Assembly: GCA_030145275.1 (NCBI GenBank)
Contig: JAQYVV010000029.1
Location: 1-35,166 of the forward strand
Reading direction: 5' to 3'
Source: Desulfurivibrionaceae bacterium
GTDB taxonomy: Bacteria; Desulfobacterota; Desulfobulbia; Desulfobulbales; VMSU01
DNA: 35,166 nucleotides
Positions 24,370 through 31,548 of the stretch are shown here, piece after piece. How positions within the stretch are numbered: position 1 is the stretch's first letter; the number at the start of each line of letters is the position of its first letter. A program made the translations under genes and the position numbers. The notes under the pieces are model-generated. The model ran no database searches. It worked only from the letters and a program-made list of their open reading frames with translations, and was not told the origin of the DNA.

Positions 24370-24521
24370 GTAACTATTCAGCTGCACTCCATCTTCGACC
24401 ATTTAGGCCTTCTCGAATAGCACAAGTATGCTTCGAAGCCCTAAATGAACGAATATGAAGCACATCTGAGCAGTTACAGCCCGGAGTTAAGGGTAATCCC
24501 CAGCCTACGCTGAATAATTAC
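24370..24521. mobile_element. IS66-type MITE, copy g, in the 3' end of a 4Fe-4S gene (TSD GRTCTGTT)
   Basis: A 152-bp element from GTAACTATTCAG to CTGAATAATTAC. The flanking 8-mers GATCTGTT (24362-24369) and GGTCTGTT (24522-24529) differ at one base. The central hairpin has arms CCATTTAGGcCTTC / GAAGcCCTAAATG; compared with copy e the arm sequence has changed on both sides together. The internal box CTGAGCAGTTAC precedes the tail. The element's right end supplies the TAG stop (24505-24507) of the minus-strand 4Fe-4S gene. Confidence 0.88.
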
Positions 24522-25145
24522 GGTCTGTTTTAATAAATTTGCAGTTGACAGTTGTGCATTCCAAACATCGTGAGCATTGGCTGTGGGAGGTATGTGTAGA
24601 CGGGTCAATGCCTTGGGGACAAACATCAGCGCATCTGTTGCAAGAGATGCATTTTTCCTTGTTTACATTCAGGAAAAGGCCTGAGATTTTGTTGAACATA
24701 CCAAGAAAGCCGCCTATTGGGTGAAGATTGCGGCAAGTAGAATAAAGAGTAGGAATGCGATGGACATTGTCGCCCACACTCCCTGGGGAGTTTTAAAGAA
24801 AAGGTCTTGTAAAAAAACAAAGGGGCAGAGCCAGCCGCAGCCAAAGGTGCCAAAAAGCGCGCCAAAGAGAACCAGTACGGCAAAGGCTGCGAGAACAGAG
24901 GCGGTAAATTTACTGTCAAGTCCGCCAATCATCCCCATGGAGGCCATGACCGCCCCTCTTTGAATTAAAATCAAGGGGCAGGAAAAGGTGGAAATAGCAC
25001 AGTTGGAACATTGCAGGTAGCCGCAGGGGATGAAACGCAGAAAGGAAAGCACTGCGGCATTGGAAAAAATAAGGGATGCGCTCTGTACCGTTCTTCGGTT
25101 TGTTAGAAAACCCAGCCAGGCAGGTTTAAGGTTCTTCTTTGCCAT
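24505..25145 (-). pseudogene. Disrupted NapH-like membrane 4Fe-4S protein
   Basis: The first piece (25145 to the TAG at 24714) encodes 142 residues with FIPCGYLQCSNCAISTFSCP, helices, and one CxxxCP motif GCGWLCPFVFLQD. It stops at LLAAIFTQ. The remainder continues in another frame as HPIGGFLGMFNKISGLFLNV, then a 2[4Fe-4S] domain CISCNRCADVCPQGIDP and CSRCLECTTVNC. The family normally has a second Cys-x3-CP motif just before PIG; here it is gone, so a small deletion with a frameshift best explains the break. The C-terminus is also abnormal: it runs into a MITE, which gives the last residues and the stop. It is the last gene of an operon with DUF302, a BASS transporter and a small secreted protein. 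Two separate functional proteins are possible but unlikely. Confidence 0.78.
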
Positions 25146-25252
25146 AACTGTGTTGCTATCTGCGTTGAAAACTCATCGGTGGAGCGGCTCTGCGGGGCAT
25201 CATGGGGGGATTGCCCCATTCCTTGCTGCATCACAAATGAAGGCATGGCCCT

Positions 25253-25400
25253 TTTAGTGCCTTATAACTGAAATCCTGTCACAAAAACCAGATAAGCGAA
25301 GACTTCGGATAAGCGAAGACTTCGAGAATTCCAAAAAAGAACTATGCTCCCAATATGTTGCAGACCACTGTTAAGGCACTTATTTCCGGTTTATCCGGAT
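25253..25400. repeat. Family-I inverted-repeat element, copy C, inserted in a small gene
   Basis: A 148-bp copy with AGTGCCTTA near 25256-25264, TAAGGCACT near 25372-25380 and the TCCGG-tttat-CCGGA hairpin at about 25385-25399. It is longer than copies A, B and D partly because of a 17-bp tandem duplication (25291-25324). The first 25 codons or so of a minus-strand secreted protein run into it. Between it and 25145 lies the probable 3' remnant of that gene. Confidence 0.8.
25291..25324 (+). repeat. 17-bp tandem duplication inside family-I copy C
   Basis: GATAAGCGAAGACTTCG occurs twice head-to-tail (25291-25307, 25308-25324), without change. Each unit contains the palindrome CGAAGACTTCG. It is absent from the other three copies, so it arose after this copy inserted. 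Confidence 0.85.
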
Positions 25401-25485
25401 TGGTTGCCTCAGGCTTTAAGGTATAGCCAAGGGTGAAGGAGCTTATCACTAAAAGGAGCACCCAGGTTAGTTTGAATATTTTCAT
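25342..25485 (-). pseudogene. Small secreted protein truncated and fused to a repeat element
   Basis: The ATG at 25485, with AAAGG 6 bp upstream, opens a frame of 47 codons. Residues 1-22 are a clear signal peptide or anchor (MKIFKLTWVLLLVISSF). From residue 29 (NPDKPEISALT) to the TAG at 25342 the frame is encoded by the family-I element, so the natural protein has been cut. The 3' remnant of the gene probably lies at 25146-25252; one frame there ends NPPMMPRRAAPPMSF and stops 10 bp before the next gene, as an operon member would. The function of the original protein is unknown. The gene belongs to the DUF302-transporter-ferredoxin operon. Confidence 0.65.
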
Positions 25486-25505
25486 TTTTAACCTTTCTAC
25501 TCTGC

Positions 25506-26489
25506 TTACTTACTTGCTGCAGGCGGGCCAAAAAACTTATCGGTAAATTTTACATACCATGCCGCAGATTGAACTTGGATGATATAAGACAAGGCGATAA
25601 CCAGGGCGGCATTTGCCCCCTCTTCTCCAAAGGCGTTTATGGCAATAGCCAAGGCGATGGAGAGATTACGCATAACTGTGCCATATACCATTGCAATTGC
25701 ATCCCCTCGGGGAAAGAAGATTTTTCCGATAATGGTGCTAAAGGTGAAATTGAAGGCATAAATAATAAGTAAAGGCACAAAGATTATGCCGAGCATTGCA
25801 GGGTCGTGGGCTATGGTCTTAGCCTTTAAGGCGATTGCGACAAAGACAATACCCAAGACACCGATGGTTGACATGGCTGGAAATCTGGGAGCGATGTTCT
25901 TTTTAAATTCTGGCAGGGAGTATTTCTTGAGAAAGGCCTGTCTGGTGAAAAATCCTAAAATCATTGGAATGAAAACAATGATGACAATTTGCTTTACAAC
26001 AAGAATCATGTCTACATCCACGCTGGCGCCAAGAAGAGCCTGGACGTAGAAAGGTGCGGCAATCGATCCCAAGGTAAGTCCGATAACTGTCATGTTAATC
26101 GCCGCACCCATATTTCCCTTGGCAAAACCTGTCCAGGATATGGTCATGCCGCTGGTGGGTAAAAGTGAGGCGAGCAACAGACCCAGGGCCATATATGGCT
26201 GCTCAGGAAAGAAGAAGAGACCCAGGGCGTAGGCAAAAAATGGAATGATCAAAAAATTGATAGCTTGGGTGATTACCTGCAGCTTGACATCTAATCCCTC
26301 TTTCAGGTGCTTTATGTTCAAGGTCACCATCATCGGATAAACCATCAGGAAGGTGAAGGGCACGATCAAATCTTTCAGCCTTGCCACCGTGCTCTGCTCG
26401 CTATATATGCCAAACAGAAACCCTCCCAGCATCATTATTGGAATGGCCGAGATAAGGTTCTTGTTTATGGTCATTAGAAACTTCCACAT
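25506..26489 (-). CDS. Bile acid:sodium symporter (BASS) / ACR3-like transporter
   Basis: A 327-residue inner-membrane protein of about ten helices. LASLLPTSGMTISWTGFAKGN near residues 108-128 and VYGTVMRNLSIALAIAINAF near 270-289 match the conserved core of the BASS superfamily. The ACR3 arsenite carriers have a helix-4 Cys; here the corresponding helix reads SGMTISW without Cys, so arsenite transport is doubtful. A sulfur oxyanion or organic acid is an alternative suggested only by the company of redox proteins. The start is 2 bp after the DUF302 stop, so the two genes are co-transcribed and possibly translationally coupled. Downstream is the broken small gene. Confidence 0.82.
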   Translation of the reverse strand: MWKFLMTINKNLISAIPIMMLGGFLFGIYSEQSTVARLKDLIVPFTFLMVYPMMVTLNIKHLKEGLDVKLQVITQAINFLIIPFFAYALGLFFFPEQPYMALGLLLASLLPTSGMTISWTGFAKGNMGAAINMTVIGLTLGSIAAPFYVQALLGASVDVDMILVVKQIVIIVFIPMILGFFTRQAFLKKYSLPEFKKNIAPRFPAMSTIGVLGIVFVAIALKAKTIAHDPAMLGIIFVPLLIIYAFNFTFSTIIGKIFFPRGDAIAMVYGTVMRNLSIALAIAINAFGEEGANAALVIALSYIIQVQSAAWYVKFTDKFFGPPAASK

Positions 26490-26491
26490 GA

Positions 26492-26902
26492 CTATTTTGC
26501 CTCTTCAATCATTTTTTCAATCGCAGCGTAGGTCTGCGCCAGGGATTCCGGGAACACATCATCGTCTACCACACTTTTGATGTTGTCTTCGCTGAATTTC
26601 AGAAAGCGGATCTGGGTTTTGCTGTCCTTGGTAAAGGTCATAATAAATTTTGGCATGAGGATGGCCCGCTCAGGATTTCCCTGCAGGCTTTTTGCAGCTT
26701 TTTCCGGTTTGCACACCTGGATCATATGCAGATCAAATCCATCTGCTACCTCAACACCATGGGCGCCGAAAGAGTGGGCCATTGCCATTTTGTCTTCATT
26801 GTGGATAATAAAACCATATTTCTTGGCAGCTGCTGCTAGATCCTTGACAAAGGTGGTGTTATCTTTGTCTGTTTCACTCTTGTAAACATTTTCTTTTTGC
26901 AT
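26492..26902 (-). CDS. DUF302-family protein
   Basis: A 136-residue cytoplasmic protein matching the DUF302 fold: VKDLAAAAKKYGFIIHNEDKM near the start, DGFDLHMIQVCKPEKAAKSL near 57-76, and ERAILMPKFIMTFTKD near 82-98. The family is found next to sulfur and metal-stress genes, but its reaction is not known. It has one cysteine (in IQVCKP), the usual position in the family. AGGAG lies 5 bp before the ATG. It is the first gene of the operon that continues with the BASS transporter. The 283-bp interval before it also holds the octahaem gene's terminator; I saw no clear promoter. Confidence 0.8.
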   Translation of the reverse strand: MQKENVYKSETDKDNTTFVKDLAAAAKKYGFIIHNEDKMAMAHSFGAHGVEVADGFDLHMIQVCKPEKAAKSLQGNPERAILMPKFIMTFTKDSKTQIRFLKFSEDNIKSVVDDDVFPESLAQTYAAIEKMIEEAK

Positions 26903-27118
26903 ATTGTCTCCTAGGTAGTTTTGTTCATCAAGAATATCTTACAATCTTGACAAGCACTTGATCTGTATTGAAAAAGAAGAGCTGTTTGGGCAATTTCCCA
27001 GCATGGTAGTGATGGAAAACGTGCTGCCAGGCAGGTTTCTTTTTTTTGACATGTGCCCTCGGTCAAGCAAGTACTTATTTTATTTATCATAAGTTTTCAC
27101 ATACCGGTGTAAAATTAA

Positions 27119-27154
27119 AATGCCGCCCTTGGGATGTTTTTCAAGGGCGGCATT
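27119..27154 (-). terminator. Intrinsic terminator of the octahaem cytochrome gene
   Basis: AATGCCGCCCTTG (27119-27131) and CAAGGGCGGCATT (27142-27154) form a perfect 13-bp stem with a 10-base loop. On the minus strand it is followed by TTTAATTTTA, a usable U tract. It starts 32 bp after the cytochrome stop codon. Confidence 0.88.
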
Positions 27155-27185
27155 ATGCTGAGCAAATTAATCGGATAAAAACATT

Positions 27186-28625
27186 TTATTGCAAGGAGAT
27201 ATGCCGAGTGCGTGAAGCGCTTTTGTCACGCATTGGATCAGCTTTATACCCTAAAGCGTTCCAATCAAATCTGCCGCTGTCGCCGTGGCAATCAAGACAA
27301 CCTAATGCTTGGTCAGCTGGAGCAACCATGTGGTTGATTCGCCAGTACATCTCAGTTGGGGTAAATCCATATTCTCCGCTGTAAGGAAGGCCTGTGGCCT
27401 TCATTCCTGCTGTTGCCGCTTTTTGCCAGTCATAATTGACCCAATATGCATCTGGATCATTTTTCGGGCCAAAAACCTTTGGAGTTATCAGATAGTTGTT
27501 TTTAGTGTCATATATCTGTACACCTTTGTGAACCTTGAAAGGGTATATTTTAGCAGTAGCATCGTCTTTTGAACCTTCAGGCCAGCTCAATTTTGTTACA
27601 GATTCAGGATCAATTTTATCTCCCACAAAGTGTGCTCCTGCCTTGCCGTTATACCAGGCGTATGTAGGAATAACATCTTTCCCCCAGGTGAAATCTCCCT
27701 TTTTCTTGTTGTAGGTACTCTTGCCTAATGCATCATGTTCTGGAGTAACTCGGTCTTCTCCCGCCGTTGACCAGTCCCAGGACATTTTTGTGGGTATTTC
27801 TTTGGCATAAGTTGGGATATGACATGTTTGACAGGCAACTGTGTCCATGTGGCAATTTAAGTGGGTTTCTTTGTGAGGTTTTTCGTCATGACAGTCGGTG
27901 CAGGAAACATGGGTTGTGCCGCCAGGGGAAACGACCATGGCATTCCCCTTGATTGCATGGTTTTCTGTGGCGTGACAACTTTGACAAGATAAATCTTCAC
28001 CATCTTTAGACATATGGATATCAAGATCTCGACTTGGGTTAACCAGAGAAGAGTCAATATCTCCGTGTTTTACATTATTACCGCCGCCGCCATAGCCATG
28101 GCAGGATATACAATTATCTCTACCGGTTTGCCCTGCATTTTGGGCAACTTTTATGAGGTCAACCGGTTTTTTATCAAGTTTTGCGTTTCCGGTAAAGCCA
28201 GACGGCATCCCCGCCGCAGGCCCAGGTTTTTTGTATGTGCCTGTTGTGTCATGGCAAACCAGGCAGTCAACCCGTGACTTGTCAGTAAAGTCAAATGAAT
28301 CATCTTTCCAGCCGTAGCTGATATGACAACTTGTGCAGCGTGGCTCATTTGAGTTAATTGAAACACAAAAGTTGTTTATTGCATTTTTTTTGCCTCGCTT
28401 GACTTTCCCTTTTCCTTCTACTTCCTGCTCCAGATCCCAGGCCCAATGACTGCTCTGCATTACGTCGTGGGCCGCATCTTCATGGCATTCCAGACATTTT
28501 TGGGTCACTTCCATGGGGCTTGTAAATGGGCCTTCAATCTCTTGATGGTCCGAGTTTGCGCTGGCAGAGCCAACGCAGAGGAACATCGCTGCGTACATTG
28601 TGGTTAGTGAAAGAACTTTCTTCAT
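27186..28625 (-). CDS. Octahaem c-type cytochrome of the tetrathionate reductase (OTR) family
   Basis: A 479-residue periplasmic protein with a Sec signal peptide (MKKVLSLTTMYAAMFLCVGSAS) and exactly eight CxxCH haem motifs, at about residues 44, 97, 121, 172, 214, 242, 265 and 443. Spacing and the block HGYGGGGNNVKHGDI match the OTR family, in which Shewanella OTR reduces tetrathionate, nitrite and hydroxylamine in vitro. The Lys that ligates the active-site haem in OTR corresponds to K186 in NVKHGD, and N84/C87 (NNFC) fit its Asn and Cys. The Asp three residues before the Lys appears as N183 here; this rests on my memory of the structure. The ATG at 28625 is chosen over an upstream frame extension because AGGAGG lies 5 bp before it and the signal peptide starts there. 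It has its own sigma-54 promoter and terminator. Confidence 0.9.
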   Translation of the reverse strand: MKKVLSLTTMYAAMFLCVGSASANSDHQEIEGPFTSPMEVTQKCLECHEDAAHDVMQSSHWAWDLEQEVEGKGKVKRGKKNAINNFCVSINSNEPRCTSCHISYGWKDDSFDFTDKSRVDCLVCHDTTGTYKKPGPAAGMPSGFTGNAKLDKKPVDLIKVAQNAGQTGRDNCISCHGYGGGGNNVKHGDIDSSLVNPSRDLDIHMSKDGEDLSCQSCHATENHAIKGNAMVVSPGGTTHVSCTDCHDEKPHKETHLNCHMDTVACQTCHIPTYAKEIPTKMSWDWSTAGEDRVTPEHDALGKSTYNKKKGDFTWGKDVIPTYAWYNGKAGAHFVGDKIDPESVTKLSWPEGSKDDATAKIYPFKVHKGVQIYDTKNNYLITPKVFGPKNDPDAYWVNYDWQKAATAGMKATGLPYSGEYGFTPTEMYWRINHMVAPADQALGCLDCHGDSGRFDWNALGYKADPMRDKSASRTRHISLQ

Positions 28626-28842
28626 TACATCCTCCTGCTTAAATAAGGTTTGGCCTAATATCCGGCAATTCAAATAGTAGGCTTTAAAAAAATCATCTTG
28701 GTGTATAAAAAATTAAATTCGTGAAAAAATTTCTTCTTAAGAGGGCAGAAAATCAAAAATGATGTGGCCCAAAAGCCCATAATATCCACTTTGAAGGATG
28801 CTTGCCGTTTTTAGGGTTTCGTTAAATTCTATAATTCTTAAA

Positions 28843-28860
28843 TAGCAAGGTTGGTGCCAA
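28843..28860 (-). promoter_or_regulatory. Sigma-54 (-24/-12) promoter of the octahaem cytochrome gene
   Basis: On the minus strand, TTGGCAC (28860-28854), five bases, then TTGCTA (28848-28843). The GG (28858-28857) and GC (28846-28845) are separated by exactly 10 bases, as required for RpoN. It leaves a leader of about 210 nt to the ATG at 28625. The divergent neighbour is a sigma-54 activator. Confidence 0.88.
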
Positions 28861-28976
28861 GTAGAGAAGTTGCTGGGGTAAAGCAGATAAGTACCTATTT
28901 TGACACGATATATTTATGGGGAGATTATTAATGCTAATGTTTGCTGTTGATCCAGTGGTTTACAGTTTGCTTACTT

Positions 28977-28998
28977 TGTGTTAAATAAAGTTAACACA
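28977..28998. promoter_or_regulatory. Palindromic activator site between the sigma-54 regulator and the octahaem cytochrome
   Basis: TGTGTTAA-ataaag-TTAACACA is a perfect inverted repeat with 8-bp arms and a 6-bp spacer. It is about 150 bp upstream of the predicted cytochrome transcription start, a usual enhancer distance for sigma-54 activators. It is also about 40 bp before the regulator's own start codon, so autoregulation is possible. An extra half site GATTAACA follows at 28999-29006. Confidence 0.75.
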
Positions 28999-29036
28999 GA
29001 TTAACAGGAGACTTTGCTATTTAAAGGGAGATGCCC

Positions 29037-30413
29037 ATGTTTGACAGATTTGACTCTCAATTATGGAAAAGAATCATTGAAAGTATTCAGGAAGGACTGA
29101 TGCTTATCGATCAGGAGGGCAAGGTCGTTTTTGTCAATAAGGCATTTGAACAGCTTCTTGGTTACCGTTCTGAAGAAATTGTCGGGAAAACCTGTGAGGT
29201 CTTGCAATGCGACAGATGTTTCAAAACTCGCGCTAATGGCCAGGACAAGTATTGCGCTCTGTTTAAAAAGGGCGGGGAAACGAGCAGTCAATGCACCTTT
29301 GTGAGACAGGATGGCAGCACGGCGCACCTTTTAAAAAATGCCACAATTATTAAAGACAGCCAAGGGAGGGTTCTTGGAGGTATTGAAACGCTTATCGATC
29401 TGAGTAAGATTGTTGCCAAAGAGAAAATTATAGAAAACTTGCGCCAACAGCTGCATTTTAATGAAGGTTTTTTGGGAATAGTGGCCAAGTCGCAAGCCAT
29501 GCGGCAGGTTTTTGATCTGACCTCAAGTGCTGCCAAATCTGAGGCCCCGGTGATTATCTATGGTGAATCAGGGACCGGAAAAGAACTTATTGCTGCGGCA
29601 GTTCATGAGTTAAGTCCGCGAAAAGAAGGGCCATTTATCAAGGTCAACTGTGCAGCTTTAAATGAGAATCTACTGGAAAGCGAACTTTTCGGCCATGTTA
29701 AAGGGGCTTTTACCGGCGCTGATTACCAAAGGATTGGGCGTTTTGAGGCGGCCCATGGCGGCACTATTTTCCTTGATGAAATTGGTGATCTCCCCATGAC
29801 AACCCAGACCAAAATTCTTCGGGTGCTTCAGGAAAAAGAGATTGAGCGGGTTGGCGACCATCGCCCTTTCGAGGTAGATGTGCGGGTTATTTCCGCAACC
29901 CATAAAAATTTAAAAGAACTAATGGAAGATGGCCTCTTTCGGGAGGATCTCTATTATAGAATTGGGGTTATTCCCGTTCACCTGCCCCCATTGCGCCAAA
30001 GGCAATCTGATATCCCGTTGCTGGTCGAGACATTTATCAATCGAGCTTCTGAGAAATCCGGGAAAAAAATTGACGGCGTAACAAAGGAGGTGCTAGATTT
30101 CCTCCTGAAGTACCATTGGCCCGGAAATGTCAGGGAGTTGATCAATATTATTGAGTACACTTTTGTTTTGTGTCCAGGCGGAAAAATTTATTTGGAACAT
30201 TTGCCGGGGCACCTATTTGAAGAAAGAAGCATTCCTGTAAAGGCCAAATTGGCAGGTGTCCAGACAAGTCAGGAGCCAAATCGTCAAAAGCTTATTGATG
30301 CCCTGGAGAAAACTGGAGGTAATCAGTCTAGGGCGGCTGGATTGTTAGGGGTTAGTAGGGTGACCGTGTGGAAATGGATCAAAAAGTACGGAGTTACCTT
30401 CGGACCGAAGTGA
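29037..30413 (+). CDS. Sigma-54-dependent PAS-AAA-HTH transcriptional activator
   Basis: A 458-residue regulator. Residues about 8-125 are a PAS sensor domain with a cysteine-rich insert: C53, C58, C61, C73 and C86 (CEVLQCDRC, KYCALF, SQCTF). Residues about 145-375 are the AAA+ domain: Walker A GESGTGKE near 176-183, the sigma-54 contact loop GAFTGA near 223-228, Walker B GTIFLDEIG near 243-251. The end (about 420-455) is a Fis-type helix-turn-helix, NQSRAAGLLGVSRVTVWKWIKK. It probably switches on the divergent octahaem cytochrome through the palindrome at 28977. The ATG at 29037 is preferred, since AAAGGGAG lies 6 bp before it and directly abuts the ATG at 29031. The ligand may be a sulfur or redox signal; that is inference. 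Confidence 0.92.
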   Translation: MFDRFDSQLWKRIIESIQEGLMLIDQEGKVVFVNKAFEQLLGYRSEEIVGKTCEVLQCDRCFKTRANGQDKYCALFKKGGETSSQCTFVRQDGSTAHLLKNATIIKDSQGRVLGGIETLIDLSKIVAKEKIIENLRQQLHFNEGFLGIVAKSQAMRQVFDLTSSAAKSEAPVIIYGESGTGKELIAAAVHELSPRKEGPFIKVNCAALNENLLESELFGHVKGAFTGADYQRIGRFEAAHGGTIFLDEIGDLPMTTQTKILRVLQEKEIERVGDHRPFEVDVRVISATHKNLKELMEDGLFREDLYYRIGVIPVHLPPLRQRQSDIPLLVETFINRASEKSGKKIDGVTKEVLDFLLKYHWPGNVRELINIIEYTFVLCPGGKIYLEHLPGHLFEERSIPVKAKLAGVQTSQEPNRQKLIDALEKTGGNQSRAAGLLGVSRVTVWKWIKKYGVTFGPK

Positions 30414-30469
30414 TTGGGGGAATGTCATGGGAGAAGGTTGCTATTCGGAGAACTAAGCGTAACCGGGCA

Positions 30470-31531
30470 TTAACCTGAAGTTACGAGAAGTTTGATTACT
30501 TCACCTGCGATTGATTCTAGGGGGACAAGTCTTTCAGCTCCGCCTCTTTTATAGGCCTCGTTTGGCATTCCAAACACTACACACGATTTCTCGTCCTGAG
30601 CTAAAGTTCGTGCTCCAGCTTTACGCATTGATGCCATGGCATCGGCGCCGTCGGCTCCCATGCCGGTGAGCATAACTCCCACCGCATTTGCTCCCACATG
30701 CTGGGTTACAGATTTAAACATTACTTCCACAGAAGGGCAGTGTCCGCATACTTTTTCTCCCGGCTGACAGTCAACTTTATAGATTCCACCTGAGCGTATA
30801 ACTTTCATTTGTTTCTCGCCAGGCGCTATCAACACCCGGCCAGGCATAACTCTGTCACCAGTTTCGGCCTCTTTTACGTGCATGGCGCTTGAATTGTTCA
30901 AGCGTTCCGCAAACATTTGAGTAAAGCCTGCGGGCATATGTTGAACAATGACAACTCCTGGGGTCGTGGCCGGAAATGCACTGATAACGGCCCTGATGGC
31001 TTCAGTGCCGCCGGTTGAAGCACCAATGGCAATAACCTTGTCTGTTGATTCAGCCAGAGCTTTGCTGCCGGTAATTCTTTTTTGGTAGGGGAGTTGTCCT
31101 CTTTTTCCTTTCCAATGCGAGACATTGGCACTGGAGGAAATTTTAATTTTAGTACAAAGTTCCGCCATCATGCCGGTCAGGCCGCGAGCCAGATCAGTTG
31201 AAGGCTTTGAAACAAAATCAACTGCCCCAGCATCCAGGGCATCCAAGGTGATTTGCTTGCCCCTTTGGGTCAGGGAGCTAACCATGACTACAGGAATTGG
31301 AAATTGCGGCATAAGTTTGCGCAGAAACTCGACTCCGTCCATTCGCGGCATTTCAACATCAAGAGTCATCACGTCAGGTTTCAGCTTTACGAGTAAGTCC
31401 CTTGCTATATAAGGATCAGGGGCCGTGCCAACGACCTCAATTCCAGGGTCATTATTCAAACCCGTACTTAATATATTGCGGACGAGAGAAGAGTCATCGA
31501 CTATGAGGACGCGAATTGGTTTTCTTGGCAT
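30470..31531 (-). CDS. cheB: CheB, chemotaxis protein-glutamate methylesterase/deamidase
   Basis: A 353-residue enzyme that removes methyl groups from chemoreceptor glutamates. An N-terminal receiver domain (RVLIVDDSSLVRNIL, phospho-Asp in TLDVEMPRMDG near 58) is joined to the methylesterase domain (about 165-345). The catalytic triad is visible as Ser in IGASTGGTEA, His in VQHMPAGF and Asp in LTGMGADGADAM. It is the last gene of the minus-strand che operon, 17 bp after the HDOD gene. Length and domains are standard. Confidence 0.96.
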   Translation of the reverse strand: MPRKPIRVLIVDDSSLVRNILSTGLNNDPGIEVVGTAPDPYIARDLLVKLKPDVMTLDVEMPRMDGVEFLRKLMPQFPIPVVMVSSLTQRGKQITLDALDAGAVDFVSKPSTDLARGLTGMMAELCTKIKISSSANVSHWKGKRGQLPYQKRITGSKALAESTDKVIAIGASTGGTEAIRAVISAFPATTPGVVIVQHMPAGFTQMFAERLNNSSAMHVKEAETGDRVMPGRVLIAPGEKQMKVIRSGGIYKVDCQPGEKVCGHCPSVEVMFKSVTQHVGANAVGVMLTGMGADGADAMASMRKAGARTLAQDEKSCVVFGMPNEAYKRGGAERLVPLESIAGEVIKLLVTSG

Positions 31532-31548
31532 AATTGGTATACTGTTTT

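Noticed and set aside
25225..25250. A TGA in the remnant after family-I copy C (frame ...PCLHL-TGA-CSKEWGNPP) as a second selenocysteine codon
   Set aside because: The following hairpin has a large C-rich loop without the GU of a SECIS, and the gene is already broken.
25506..26489. ACR3 arsenite exporter as a firm call
   Set aside because: The characteristic helix-4 cysteine of ACR3 is not seen and no arsR, arsC or arsA is nearby; only the superfamily is supported.
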